64,000 nt of DNA from Jatrophihabitans_A sp035248685 (lineage in GTDB: Bacteria; Actinomycetota; Actinomycetes; Mycobacteriales; Jatrophihabitantaceae): contig DATFHF010000080.1 of assembly GCA_035248685.1 (NCBI GenBank), forward strand, positions 5,830 to 69,829, given 5' to 3'. Below are positions 42,548-51,694 of this stretch, in pieces. A program made the position numbers and the translations under genes. The notes beneath the pieces are model-generated. The model was not told where the DNA came from. It did no database searches and was given only the letters and a program-made list of their open reading frames with translations. The stretch's first letter is position 1, and the number at the start of each line of letters is the position of its first letter.

Positions 42548-43753
42548 ATGGCCGGCGAACGAACCTTCATGGATCAAGCGCTGAACATCATCAACAACAC
42601 GTCCAACCATCCGCTTTCCTTCCTGGTCGATCCCGAGACGGGCAAGTGGTGGGGGCGGTCACCCTATGGGGCTGCCTTCGACGATCACCCCACCGTGCAG
42701 GCCGGGCATCGGCTCAGCCGGTCTGCCGGCGGAGAGCACCTAGCGGTACAGGACGGGTTCAGCAACCAGCTCGAGGGTCGGGTCGTCGAGGGCCGCGGGA
42801 ACCCGGTACAGCGGGAGGCCATCGAGATCGGCGGAATCCCGGTCGATCCCCTCGATGCCAAGTTCTGGGAGAAGGAAGGCCTGCTGCCGCCCGGAACGGT
42901 GGCGAACGCGCCGATCGTTCCCGGCTGGCAGCCCGGTGACACGCTGGTAGCACCACCGCCCGGGGCCTTCACCGGCACCCACGAGGAGAGCCTGCCCGGT
43001 GGTCCGGGCACCGTCACCATTACCGCGGACGGTGCCTCCGAGGTGCTCATGGCCGGAATGAGCGACTTGGCATGGCTGCTCGGTGGCGGGGTATCGGTCA
43101 TGGGCACGTTGGCCCTGATGGACACCCTCGCGGACCTGGCGGACGACTTGGGGCTAGCTGATGACGACGAGGGTGAGCCAGACGACCCGCCGACCAACGA
43201 ACCACCGGCCAAGGAACCACCGCGCACGGACCCGCCCAAGGATCCGCCAGCCAAGGAAGCACCGCCCAAAGACCCGCCACCCAAGGAAGCGCCCAAGGAT
43301 CCACCACCCAAGGAAGCACCGCCGCAGGCCCCGCCGCCGCCCGAACCCCCGGCCACCCCGCCGCCGGCGACCGGTGGCGGCGGCGACTCCAGCGGCGGCA
43401 TTCCCGGAGCGTCCGGCGGCGGCGACTCCCCCGCACCCGAAGGGTCGACACCGGGTGGGTCCGGCGCTACCAGCTCGTTGACCACGGATGACACCGCGCT
43501 GCTGGCCTTCAGCTACTCACCGTCCGACGACCTCGCCACCGCTGATACCGCGGGGGATGCGCCGACCAACCCGGGCCTGGTCGACGGTTTCGGCGTTCCC
43601 GGGCCGGACGGCGGCTTCGACATCCCAGCACCCGACAGCGACTTCGACGTCCCAGCGCCGGACGGCGGCTTCGACGTCCGCGGGCATCCCACGTCCGGCG
43701 ACTTCGACGACGACTTCGCCGTCCCACCCAGCTTCGACGGCGGGCCCCGATGA
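42548..43753 (+). CDS. Polymorphic-toxin-like protein with Pro-rich and Asp-rich tail
   Basis: A 401-residue protein in three parts. Residues 1-125 (NHPLSFLVDPETGKWWGRSP, AGHRLSRSAGGEHLAVQD, then REAIEIGGIPVDPLDAKFWE and GLLPPGTVANAP) resemble, from memory, the 'polymorphic toxin type 5' domain, whose AGH-x-x-SR motif is thought to be part of a nuclease-like site. Residues 165-200 are hydrophobic. From about 215 comes a low-complexity tail with repeated PPKEAP/KDPP units, Gly-rich stretches and three 9-residue repeats (DGGFDIPAP type, 43607-43687). No signal peptide is seen; GGGAGG precedes ATG 42548. The toxin-like domain is N-terminal, opposite to usual toxins. Function is not established. 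Confidence 0.7.
   Translation: MAGERTFMDQALNIINNTSNHPLSFLVDPETGKWWGRSPYGAAFDDHPTVQAGHRLSRSAGGEHLAVQDGFSNQLEGRVVEGRGNPVQREAIEIGGIPVDPLDAKFWEKEGLLPPGTVANAPIVPGWQPGDTLVAPPPGAFTGTHEESLPGGPGTVTITADGASEVLMAGMSDLAWLLGGGVSVMGTLALMDTLADLADDLGLADDDEGEPDDPPTNEPPAKEPPRTDPPKDPPAKEAPPKDPPPKEAPKDPPPKEAPPQAPPPPEPPATPPPATGGGGDSSGGIPGASGGGDSPAPEGSTPGGSGATSSLTTDDTALLAFSYSPSDDLATADTAGDAPTNPGLVDGFGVPGPDGGFDIPAPDSDFDVPAPDGGFDVRGHPTSGDFDDDFAVPPSFDGGPR
43607..43687 (+). repeat. Three tandem 27-bp units in the coding tail
   Basis: Three consecutive 27-base units (43607, 43634, 43661) encode DGGFDIPAP, DSDFDVPAP and DGGFDVRGH near the C-terminus of the Pro-rich protein. The DNA copies are closely similar, which suggests recent duplication by slippage. 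They follow a longer region of PPK/EAP repeats at about 43190-43350. Confidence 0.7.
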
Positions 43754-43811
43754 GGTTCGCCCAACCCGGCCGACCGGTAAGCGATCGAGATTCTGGCGGT
43801 GATCGACAGCT

Positions 43812-44849
43812 ATGAGTACACCGTACGAACAGGCCATGGCGGCGAGGACGAACGGCGATCTCGCCGGGGCCAGCCAGCTGCTTCGGCGCGAGATAGCGGC
43901 GAACCCGGCCGACGAACGTGCCCGGTTCGCGCTCGGGGTGATCAGTGTCGAGACCGGCGATGCCGATCTTGCGGTACGAACCCTGCATCCGCTGGTTGTC
44001 GCGCACCCGGACAACGCCGAGTTACTCACGTTCTACGCGGTCGCGCTTCGTGGCATGCGGCGCTATCAGGATGCGATCAAGGTCTTCACCCGAGCGAACG
44101 AGCTACAGCCGTCCGCCGAGCTGGCGGAGGAGCTGAAGCGGACCAGCCGAATGCTGGAGCAGCGGTCGATGCCCGCCACTCGAACACAGCAGCAACCCGT
44201 CGCCACCATCCCGGCGGCAACGCCGACAGCACCGGCCGCGCAGGAGAACGTTCCGGATGGTCTGCTCGCCTCGAACCTCGATAGCGGCCGGAGTTTCGGT
44301 GGCCAGTCCCCCGAGGTGCGCGGCAACCTGCGGCATGTCTGGCATCGGCGGCTGACCAGCTATCGACGGTTCTGGCTGGCCGCCTTCCTGGTGCTGCTCG
44401 GGATCATCCTTAAGCTATTGGGCATTCCGCATCCTGGCGCGGAGGCTTCCGAGCCGTGGAGTGTGCCGCGGATAGCCGATCACGCCGATGTCACACCGCT
44501 GATCCTGTTGGTCATCGGAGCGTTCGTGATAGTGCTGACGGTCATCTCCGCCCGGTTCACCCGCTACCTGGTCTACGAGCATCGCATCGACTTCGAGAAG
44601 GGCGTGCTGTCGCAGCGGCGTAGGCCGGTGTGGTTGTTCGACATAACCGGGATATCGCTACGCCGCACCCCGCTGCTCACCCTCACCGGGACCGCGCAGA
44701 TCGTGGTCGAACACGATGCCAAGGAAGGCAAGCCCAGCCGGGAAAGGTTGATCGCGACCGGTAGTGCCCGGGCCATGGCCGCCTATGCCGAGACGCTGCA
44801 GGGCGAGTTCCTGCGAGAACGCCGTGCCATGAAGAAGCTCTGGATCTGA
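43812..44849 (+). CDS. TPR-domain membrane protein with C-terminal PH-like domain
   Basis: A 345-residue protein. Residues 1-115 are TPR-like helical pairs (YEQAMAARTNGDLAGASQLLRREIAANPADERARFALGV and on). A Pro/Thr/Ala-rich linker follows. Two hydrophobic segments span about 190-208 (FWLAAFLVLLGIILKLLG) and 235-255. The C-terminal 95 residues (RYLVYEHRIDFEKGVLSQRRRPVWLFDITGISLRR) resemble bacterial PH domains of the YdbS/DUF304 type. The start has a weak ribosome-binding site. It lies 58 bases behind the toxin-like gene in the same direction, so it could be a partner or a protective protein, which is only a guess. Confidence 0.75.
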   Translation: MSTPYEQAMAARTNGDLAGASQLLRREIAANPADERARFALGVISVETGDADLAVRTLHPLVVAHPDNAELLTFYAVALRGMRRYQDAIKVFTRANELQPSAELAEELKRTSRMLEQRSMPATRTQQQPVATIPAATPTAPAAQENVPDGLLASNLDSGRSFGGQSPEVRGNLRHVWHRRLTSYRRFWLAAFLVLLGIILKLLGIPHPGAEASEPWSVPRIADHADVTPLILLVIGAFVIVLTVISARFTRYLVYEHRIDFEKGVLSQRRRPVWLFDITGISLRRTPLLTLTGTAQIVVEHDAKEGKPSRERLIATGSARAMAAYAETLQGEFLRERRAMKKLWI

Positions 44850-44864
44850 ACGAGCAACGCCGCC

Positions 44865-47800
44865 TTATACCAGCTTCAGCAGCTTCAGGTCGGCGAGGTA
44901 CTTCTCGATCAGTTCGGCGGTGATATGCGGAACCGAACCGTGCCGGCCAACGCCGAACTCCCGGACCGCCGCCTGGAAGCCATCGGTCGAGATCCTGGTC
45001 GGTGATGCCGGCTGCACCGGTTCGGCGAGCGCATGCAGTAGCGGCAGCATGGAATGCCTGCGTTGCCGTTCGGGCAGTGATTTCAAGGCGATCTCGAATC
45101 GGGTCCGCCACTGCTGGTAGTCGCGGATGCGGGTGATCGGTTGGCCGGCTTGAATCAGCCAGTCCACGAACAGATCGAGCGAGGCGCCGTCGTCGTGGGC
45201 ATTAAGCACGTTGTAGGTGACGAAGCCGTGCCTGGCCTGCTCGCCCAGTGCGGCGATGGCCGCCGCCGTGAAGTCCACCGGCAGGCCGCTGTAGTGCGCC
45301 CGCTGCCGATTGCCGTGCTCGTCCAGCGGATAGAACGATCCGGGCGCCATGCCGGCGGCAAGCACGCTCAACAGCAGCCGGCTGAATCGGTCTGGCAGGT
45401 TCAGTTGGCCGGCATAGCGGCTGTGCGCCAAGATCATGTCCGGACGGAACACCGCCACCGGTAGCCCGGACAGCTCATGCGCCTGCCGCAGCAGTACCTC
45501 ACCGGCCCACTTGCTGGTGGCATACCCGTTGGCATAGCTGCCATCCAGCGGACGCTCGGGACTCGTCCGGCGAATGTCGCCGTACTCGCCGAGGAACGTC
45601 CCATCCGGCAGCAGCGTGACGGCCACCGTCGAGACGTAGCTGAACCGCTTACGTCGGTGGGTCAAAGCCAGCCGGATCAACTCGGCGGTGCCGACCACAT
45701 TGGGTTCGAACAGCTGGCTGTACGGCAACACGTGGTTGACCAGCGCCGCCGAGTGCACGATCTGGTCGATGCTGCCGGCCAAGCTGTCCCACTCGGCCGG
45801 ACTCAGCCCGAGCCGCGGCGCCGACACGTCGCCGGCAAGCACCTGCAGATGCTCGGCCGCCAGCTTCTGGTAGTGCTCGTCGAGGTCGGCGGACCCACCG
45901 AAGACCTGGTCGAGTCGGTTCCGGGCCGCATCGTGGTCGCTGCCGCGGGCGATGCAGATCAGCCGGCCACCAGTGGCGGCCAGCCGTTCCAGCCACTCCA
46001 GGCAGAGGAATCTACCCAGGTAGCCGGTCGCGCCGGTCAGCAGGACGGTTTGCGCCGGGCCGGCCACCGGCGGCAGCTCCGGCGCCCGGGTCAGCGTTTC
46101 GGCGTCGAGGAACTTATCCAGCGTCAGCTCGTCGGCGCGCACCCGGACGCTGTCCCGGCCGTGCACCGAGCCAAAGCTCGCTCGACGGCCCCCCGAGCCG
46201 AGTCGGGCCAGGTCGAGGTAGCCGGCAACGCTGGCCAGGGTCGCGGTCGGTCCGATGATCACCTGCACCGGCACCTCGATGTCGAACACCTGTTCCAGCA
46301 CCGTCGAGAAGGTGTGCGCCGACAGCGAGTCGCCGCCCAGGTCGGTGAAGCTGGCCGCCGGTCGCAGTTCGGCGAAGGACGAACCCAGCGCGACCTGCGC
46401 CGCGCCGACCACCGATTCCAGGGTCGGCCTGCTGGCACCCGCTGACCGCAGCTGATTGAACCGCTCGAGCCGGCCGGCCGCGATCTGTTCGTACAGCTGC
46501 TCCAGCCGTTCGCCGTACCGAGCTTTGAGCATCGGCCGCAGCGGCTTTCCGATCCCGGACAGCAGGCCGTTGTCGGTACTGAACCGATCCGGTTCGAGCA
46601 GGAAGTCGTGCGGCAGCTCGTAGGAGTTCAACTCGGCTTCCGCGGCCAGTTGCCGGATCGAGTCGCTGATCGCGGCCCGCACCTGGCCGGGGTCGGCCGA
46701 GCCGATCCGTTCGTAGTCGGGGACGACAACGGCCAGCAGGAATGCCTGTTCACCGCTGCCATACAGGTAAATCTGGTCGATGAACGGGCTGGTGGCGTAC
46801 AGCGCCTCCAACCGGGAGATCGCCACGAACTCGCCCTGGGAAAGCTTCAGCACGTTGTTGATGCGGTCCACATAGGCCAACCAGTCCGGCGCCAGCTCGG
46901 CCACCACGTCCCCGGTCCGGTAGTAGCCGTCCTCGTCGAAGGCGCCGGCACTGACCTCCGGCTGCTTGTAGTAGCCGGTGACCAAGCCGGTCGACTTCAA
47001 CCGCAGCTCCCCTCGCGGGTACGGCTTGTCGGTGCTGAAGTAGCCCAGCTCGGGCACGTCCACCAGCTTGTAGTCGATGACCGGTGGCCGCCGGACCTCC
47101 TGATTGACCACGACCGGCCGGCCGGTCTCGGTCGAGCCGTAGCAGTCGTTCACCCTGGTGCCCAGGATCGATTCCATGAACGCATGCATCTTGGCCGACA
47201 ACGGCGCGCTGCCACAGAGCGCGCTGAGAATGCGCCCGCCCAGCAGCTGATCCCGGATTTCGACGCGGGCGACGTCCTCGGCGGAGCCTCCTGGCAGGCC
47301 GGCGACGCCGAGCCGGTCCAGTTCCAGTTGGTAACGCTGGTAGACCATGTCGCAGATCCGTGGAACCAGGCTCAGCACGGTGGGTCGGGCGAGTGCGATG
47401 TCTTCGAACAACGTCGACAGGTCGCTGCGAGCGGCGAAGAAGCCGATCCCGCCGGAGGCCAGCCCCGAGACCAGCCAGGCCCGACCGTTCACGTGGCTCA
47501 TCGGCATGAAGTGCAACACGATGGTGGGCAGCGGGACGTCGCCGCTGGCTCCGGCGTTCGTCATGCCAACCCGCGAGCGCTGCCACAGCATGGTCAGCAT
47601 CGACTCGGTGTACATGGCGCCCTTCGGGGTGCCGGTGCTGCCGGAGGTGTAAATCAGGCCGGCTAGCCGATCGGGGTCACCGTCCGGTGAGGGGCCGGTC
47701 GGCAGCTGCCGGTTGGGCGCCAGCTCATCGGCTAACGCGACCACCGGGACCCGGTCGCCCAGCCCGGCCACCGCCGCCTCGAACGCCTCCCGCTGGTCGT

Positions 47801-48383
47801 CGGCCCGATCGTCGTAGTCGAAGATCACCAGCCGTTCGATCGAGCCGGCGCGGACCATCAACTGGACGGCGACATCGATCGACTCGATGCTGGCGGCCAG
47901 GATTCGCGGCCGGGTCTCATCCATGATCGGCAGCAGCTGCCCCGAGCCGCCGGCCGGCAGCGGCACTGAGACCGCGCCCAACACCATGCAGGCCAGGTCG
48001 ACCGTCGCGTAATCGACGCTGGTGAAGCCCAGTACCGCGACGAAGTTGCCCACCCGCAAGCCGCCGGACACCCCGGCCCGCCAGGATCCGGCCAGCGCGG
48101 TCACCCGCTGCCACAACTGGGCGTAGCTCAGGAACTCGAATCGCGGCAGCAATTCCACGCTCGCCCGGCCGGTGCCGGGGTCCGTGACGATCCGGCGAGC
48201 CCGCTGGGCCAAGGCCGGCCGCTCGACATAACCGAGCATCGCCGCGGTGATAGTCGCGACCAGGTTGCCATCGGCGCGCTGCATGTCGGCTGCCACCGCC
48301 GGGGACGGAACCGCGGCGGCAAATTCGGGGTCGGTCGCGCGCAGCGCCACTATCCGATCTGCCAGCGACTGGGGCTGAGTCAT
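44865..48383 (-). CDS. car: Carboxylic acid reductase (A-T-R)
   Basis: A 1172-residue enzyme, the standard length for bacterial CARs. The adenylation domain (about 1-640) has IYTSGSTGTPKG and YRTGD. The carrier has LGGDSLSA with the phosphopantetheine Ser at 686. The reductase domain from about 775 starts with LLTGATGYLGRF and has the catalytic Tyr-x-x-x-Lys in GYATSKWAGE. It activates a carboxylic acid with ATP, transfers it to the carrier and reduces it with NADPH to the free aldehyde; a phosphopantetheinyl transferase from elsewhere is required. The ATG at 48383 is 17 bases behind the ATP-grasp stop, so the two form an operon. Substrate unknown. CARs usually stand alone, so the pairing is notable. 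Confidence 0.96.
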   Translation of the reverse strand: MTQPQSLADRIVALRATDPEFAAAVPSPAVAADMQRADGNLVATITAAMLGYVERPALAQRARRIVTDPGTGRASVELLPRFEFLSYAQLWQRVTALAGSWRAGVSGGLRVGNFVAVLGFTSVDYATVDLACMVLGAVSVPLPAGGSGQLLPIMDETRPRILAASIESIDVAVQLMVRAGSIERLVIFDYDDRADDQREAFEAAVAGLGDRVPVVALADELAPNRQLPTGPSPDGDPDRLAGLIYTSGSTGTPKGAMYTESMLTMLWQRSRVGMTNAGASGDVPLPTIVLHFMPMSHVNGRAWLVSGLASGGIGFFAARSDLSTLFEDIALARPTVLSLVPRICDMVYQRYQLELDRLGVAGLPGGSAEDVARVEIRDQLLGGRILSALCGSAPLSAKMHAFMESILGTRVNDCYGSTETGRPVVVNQEVRRPPVIDYKLVDVPELGYFSTDKPYPRGELRLKSTGLVTGYYKQPEVSAGAFDEDGYYRTGDVVAELAPDWLAYVDRINNVLKLSQGEFVAISRLEALYATSPFIDQIYLYGSGEQAFLLAVVVPDYERIGSADPGQVRAAISDSIRQLAAEAELNSYELPHDFLLEPDRFSTDNGLLSGIGKPLRPMLKARYGERLEQLYEQIAAGRLERFNQLRSAGASRPTLESVVGAAQVALGSSFAELRPAASFTDLGGDSLSAHTFSTVLEQVFDIEVPVQVIIGPTATLASVAGYLDLARLGSGGRRASFGSVHGRDSVRVRADELTLDKFLDAETLTRAPELPPVAGPAQTVLLTGATGYLGRFLCLEWLERLAATGGRLICIARGSDHDAARNRLDQVFGGSADLDEHYQKLAAEHLQVLAGDVSAPRLGLSPAEWDSLAGSIDQIVHSAALVNHVLPYSQLFEPNVVGTAELIRLALTHRRKRFSYVSTVAVTLLPDGTFLGEYGDIRRTSPERPLDGSYANGYATSKWAGEVLLRQAHELSGLPVAVFRPDMILAHSRYAGQLNLPDRFSRLLLSVLAAGMAPGSFYPLDEHGNRQRAHYSGLPVDFTAAAIAALGEQARHGFVTYNVLNAHDDGASLDLFVDWLIQAGQPITRIRDYQQWRTRFEIALKSLPERQRRHSMLPLLHALAEPVQPASPTRISTDGFQAAVREFGVGRHGSVPHITAELIEKYLADLKLLKLV

Positions 48384-48399
48384 GGTGCGGTCTTTCGGG

Positions 48400-49656
48400 C
48401 TACTCGGCGAACGCCCATGACACGCCTCCGCCCTGCGACACATTCACCACAGAGGTGTTCGCCGCTCCCCGGACCAGCAGGCCACTCGCGCCGTCGCCGT
48501 ACAAATACATTCCGAGGACGAAATAGAACGGCACCGGTTCACCATCCGGCCCCGGCAGCTCCAGGCTCGCGGTGCGCACCCGGTGCTGGCAGGTCCAGCC
48601 GGAGAGGTAGGCGCTCAGCTGGGCACGCAGTTCCTCGGCCGAGTACTCGTCTCCGATCAGCACGCCCTTGCCGCCGTAGGAATAGCTGCGCTTGAACACC
48701 AAGCGGTCCTTGTCGGCGATCGCCGCATCCAGGTTGGTGGAATCCAGCTCGAAGGTGTGCGGGACGTATTTCTCGATGACCTCCAACTCTTCGTCTTCCA
48801 GCAACTTCTGGTATTCGGCATCGCACAGCATCGAGAACCACCGCCGGTGCATCTTCAATTCGGACTCGAACAATGACGAGAAGGTGGCGCCGCTGTCGCG
48901 TATCGCGACCAGGAAGGCACCGTCGTCGCTGGTGTCGTCGAAGGTGACCAATCGGTGGATGAGCGTCTTCGTCGCCTCGGCCGGGGCCAGCCATTCAGCC
49001 GGGTAGCTCGCTTCGTCGCAATACCGAATTTCCAGTTCCGGCGCCATCAGTCGCAGGTAGCGCTGGAGTATCCATTTCTCGCCGAAACCGAAGGTTCGGT
49101 GCCGGGCGGTGTCCAGCACCACGAAGCGGCTGAAGCCACCGCGCCGGCACTCGGTCAGGTATAGGTAGGCCTGTTGCCGGACGGGTGAGACGCCGGCCAC
49201 CGACCGACCGGACAATTCCGCCAGCGCATAACCGCTGTAGTAAGCCTCCGTCGCGCCGACGCCGGAGAAGTGGTTGAGCTCGCAGAAGTAATAGCCGGAT
49301 TCGGTGGGAATGATGTCCGCGCGCAGCATTCGCAAACCGCGCGAGGCGACGCTGTCCCATTCCATCTCTGCCGCCATGGCCGGCGGCACGTTGAACATGA
49401 TCTCCAGCTCATCGGGCGTCCTGGTCGCGCAGACGTGGCTCACCAATTTCTCCTGAGCGCCGACCAGGATGCGGGTAGCCCGGGCCAGTTCGGCATGGCT
49501 GGCCGGATCGATCCGGAAGTAGTACGGCAACGACCGGTAACCAATCCCCAGATCGGCCAGCAGCTGGTTGGCGCCGCTGGCCGCCATGGCCTGGTCCGGC
49601 GAGCGCGTTCGGTCGCATTGCTCGGCGAGGAATGAGCGGTTGTAGTCGGTGAACAT
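48400..49656 (-). CDS. ATP-grasp-type protein (glutathionylspermidine synthase-like fold)
   Basis: A 418-residue protein. The C-terminal half has ATP-grasp features: LVFKRSYSYGGKGVLIG (nucleotide-binding Lys and glycine loop), a Gln-His-Arg segment and a final stretch YLYGDGASGLLVRGAANTSVVNVSQGG, with acidic and Asn residues fit for Mg-ATP. This resembles 'circularly permuted' ATP-grasp ligases. The N-terminal half (LPYYFRIDPASHAELARA, ESGYYFCELNHFSG) is probably the acid or amine pocket. AGGGG precedes ATG 49656. Such enzymes join a carboxylate to an amine or thiol. With a carboxylic acid reductase directly behind it, the joined product might be reduced to an aldehyde. I know of no characterised member with this neighbour. 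Confidence 0.75.
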   Translation of the reverse strand: MFTDYNRSFLAEQCDRTRSPDQAMAASGANQLLADLGIGYRSLPYYFRIDPASHAELARATRILVGAQEKLVSHVCATRTPDELEIMFNVPPAMAAEMEWDSVASRGLRMLRADIIPTESGYYFCELNHFSGVGATEAYYSGYALAELSGRSVAGVSPVRQQAYLYLTECRRGGFSRFVVLDTARHRTFGFGEKWILQRYLRLMAPELEIRYCDEASYPAEWLAPAEATKTLIHRLVTFDDTSDDGAFLVAIRDSGATFSSLFESELKMHRRWFSMLCDAEYQKLLEDEELEVIEKYVPHTFELDSTNLDAAIADKDRLVFKRSYSYGGKGVLIGDEYSAEELRAQLSAYLSGWTCQHRVRTASLELPGPDGEPVPFYFVLGMYLYGDGASGLLVRGAANTSVVNVSQGGGVSWAFAE

Positions 49657-49757
49657 TTCACCCCTTAGGCCTCGGATACGACCGATAGCCGCATTGCCGA
49701 TCGTAGGTGGCAGCAGCACCGGGCGTAAGCCATCAACCTGTTAGAAAAGGCACCTGG

Positions 49758-51140
49758 TCAGCGGCGCGGCAGCCGCCGGCCGGCGGAGATCGCCGCCAGC
49801 ACCATCAGCAGGTAGATGACCAGGGCGCCGAACGCCGGCACCGAGATGGTGCTGCCGGACCGGAGGCCGCCGAGTAACGCGACCCCGACCGTGGTACCGG
49901 ACTGCCGGCCGACGGTCAGCATGCCGCTGGCGAGCGCCGACCGGTGCGCCGGCGCGCTGGCCATCACCAGGGTGATCTGCGGGACCGTCGCCAAGCCGAA
50001 GCCCAGCCCGATGCCGCACAGCCCGGCGCTCATTCCGACCGGCCCGGAACTGCCGACGAAGATCAACGTGACCGCACCGACCACCGTGATAAGCACGGCG
50101 AGCAGCAACAATCGCACCGAGCCCAACCGCCCATTCAGCCGGCCGGCAACCAGCGGCATGAAGGTTATCGGCAGCGCGGACGCCAGGAAGCTGACACCGG
50201 TAGCCAGCGGGCCGTACCCGCGGACCTGCTGCAAGTAGATGCTGATCACGAATACCAGCCCGTAATAGCCGGCGAACAGCAGCAGGCCGACCATGACGAA
50301 TCCGCGAAATCCGGGAGCGCGCAGCAGATCGGCCGGCAGCATCGGATACCCGAAGGTCCGCTGCCGAAATACGAAAGCGACCAGTGCGATGACCGCGACC
50401 ACCGCGGCGGCCACCGGAATCGGCTGGCCCCAACCGCGCTGTTGGCCCTCGATCAGCGCCAACGCCACCCCACCGAGCAGCGCGGCGGCCAGGATCTGGC
50501 CGATGAAATCCTGTGGCTGCCGATCCGCCGCCTCGGCGACCGGCATGAATCGCGCTGATAGCCACAGCGCACCGGCAACAATCGGCACATTGATCAAGAA
50601 GATGCTTCGCCAGCCGATTGCGCTGACCAGGGCACCCCCCACGGTGGGGCCGAATGCCACCGGACTACCGGCTACGGCCGCCCATACCGCGACCGCCCTG
50701 GCCCGAGCATTCGGGCTGGGATAGGCCTGGGTGAGCATCACCAAGGTCGCCGGCATCAGCAAGATCGCACCGAGACCCTGAAAGACCCGCATCGCGATCA
50801 GCACCGGGCCACTGGGAGCGGCCCCACAAAGCAATGACGCCAACCCGAAAATTGCGGTGCCGAGTTGGAACATTCGTACCGCGCCATACCGGCCGACCGC
50901 TGCCGCGCCGGCCAGCACCAAACTCGCCAGGACGATCACATAGGCATCGATCACCAATTGCATGGTCGCCAGATCGGCGTGCAGGCTGGCCCTGATGGCG
51001 GGAATCGCCACGTTGACGATCGTGATGTCGATGACGATCATTCCGTAGCCGAGGCAGGCCACCGTCAATACCCGAGCAGGCCTGACCCGTCCGCTATTCC
51101 CGGCTATTTCGGCACTCTCGGCACCGGCCAGATTGCTCAT
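49758..51140 (-). CDS. MFS drug exporter, DHA2 family
   Basis: A 460-residue membrane protein with about 14 hydrophobic segments. The N-terminal region has DITIVNVAIPAI, followed by VIDAYVIVLASLVLAGAA, and helix 5 shows the antiporter motif as SPVAFGPTVGGALV. GAGGG precedes ATG 51140. It stops 101 bases before the start of the ATP-grasp gene in the same direction, so it probably leads that operon as the exporter of its product. It is not closely similar to the MFS gene at 27262. Confidence 0.9.
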   Translation of the reverse strand: MSNLAGAESAEIAGNSGRVRPARVLTVACLGYGMIVIDITIVNVAIPAIRASLHADLATMQLVIDAYVIVLASLVLAGAAAVGRYGAVRMFQLGTAIFGLASLLCGAAPSGPVLIAMRVFQGLGAILLMPATLVMLTQAYPSPNARARAVAVWAAVAGSPVAFGPTVGGALVSAIGWRSIFLINVPIVAGALWLSARFMPVAEAADRQPQDFIGQILAAALLGGVALALIEGQQRGWGQPIPVAAAVVAVIALVAFVFRQRTFGYPMLPADLLRAPGFRGFVMVGLLLFAGYYGLVFVISIYLQQVRGYGPLATGVSFLASALPITFMPLVAGRLNGRLGSVRLLLLAVLITVVGAVTLIFVGSSGPVGMSAGLCGIGLGFGLATVPQITLVMASAPAHRSALASGMLTVGRQSGTTVGVALLGGLRSGSTISVPAFGALVIYLLMVLAAISAGRRLPRR

Positions 51141-51275
51141 GAACCCTCGTTCGCCAGTTGTCGAAACCGGCCGCGCGGGGGGGCGGCGCGGCTCGGCCCT
51201 GCTGGCGACCCTAGCGGAGCTGGCTGCCCGCCGGGAGCAAGGCGGCTGTCCGGAACATGGTGATTCGGCGAGCGG

Positions 51276-51518
51276 TCAGAGGTGGTCCCACTGCCGGTCG
51301 CAGCGCTGGCACCGCGTCCCGGTGGGAGTACGGGCCGGCAAGTGTCCGGTCCGGCGGCAGCGTAGCTGCGCCTGCCAGCGGCCGCTCCCGAGCCAGCTGC
51401 GGATCGATCCGAGTAGCCTGGAGCCACCGGCCGGCACCGGCTCGTCGGGCAGCGCCCAACCGTCCGCCGCCGTTACCAACCGCAGCTTCGGAGCCCCGGC
51501 GTTCCGCTCGCCACTCAT
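51276..51518 (-). CDS. Small hypothetical protein, possible zinc ribbon
   Basis: An 80-residue basic protein. It has a CxxC pair near its end (RCQRCDRQW) and a single Cys earlier (LRCRRTGH), which could form a short zinc ribbon. Composition looks coding, but the ribosome-binding site is weak and a longer overlapping frame exists on the same strand. I do not recognise it. Confidence 0.4.
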   Translation of the reverse strand: MSGERNAGAPKLRLVTAADGWALPDEPVPAGGSRLLGSIRSWLGSGRWQAQLRCRRTGHLPARTPTGTRCQRCDRQWDHL

Positions 51519-51592
51519 GATCCAAAGCTAAATTCGTGGGTGGGCGGCGACTCACTCGATGCGTGCCTTAACCGTGGCGTCGCACCTCGGCG

Positions 51593-51653
51593 ATACCCCC
51601 GGGTGGTATTTGACGATCCCGGCAGCTCGGCGTAGACATACCCCTGCGGGGTA
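51593..51653 (+). promoter_or_regulatory. Two CsoR-like G/C-tract palindromes upstream of the permease
   Basis: TACCCC-TGC-GGGGTA at 51639-51653 is a perfect 6-base inverted repeat, and ATACCCCCGGGTGGTAT at 51593-51609 is a second, imperfect one of the same type. G/C tracts flanked by TA are typical operators of the CsoR/RcnR/InrS family of metal-responsive repressors. They lie 42 to 100 bases upstream of the permease gene, in line with metal-controlled expression. Confidence 0.6.
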
Positions 51654-51694
51654 CGAACGTTCATCCCGACCCGAACCTCCCGGAGGATGAACCG

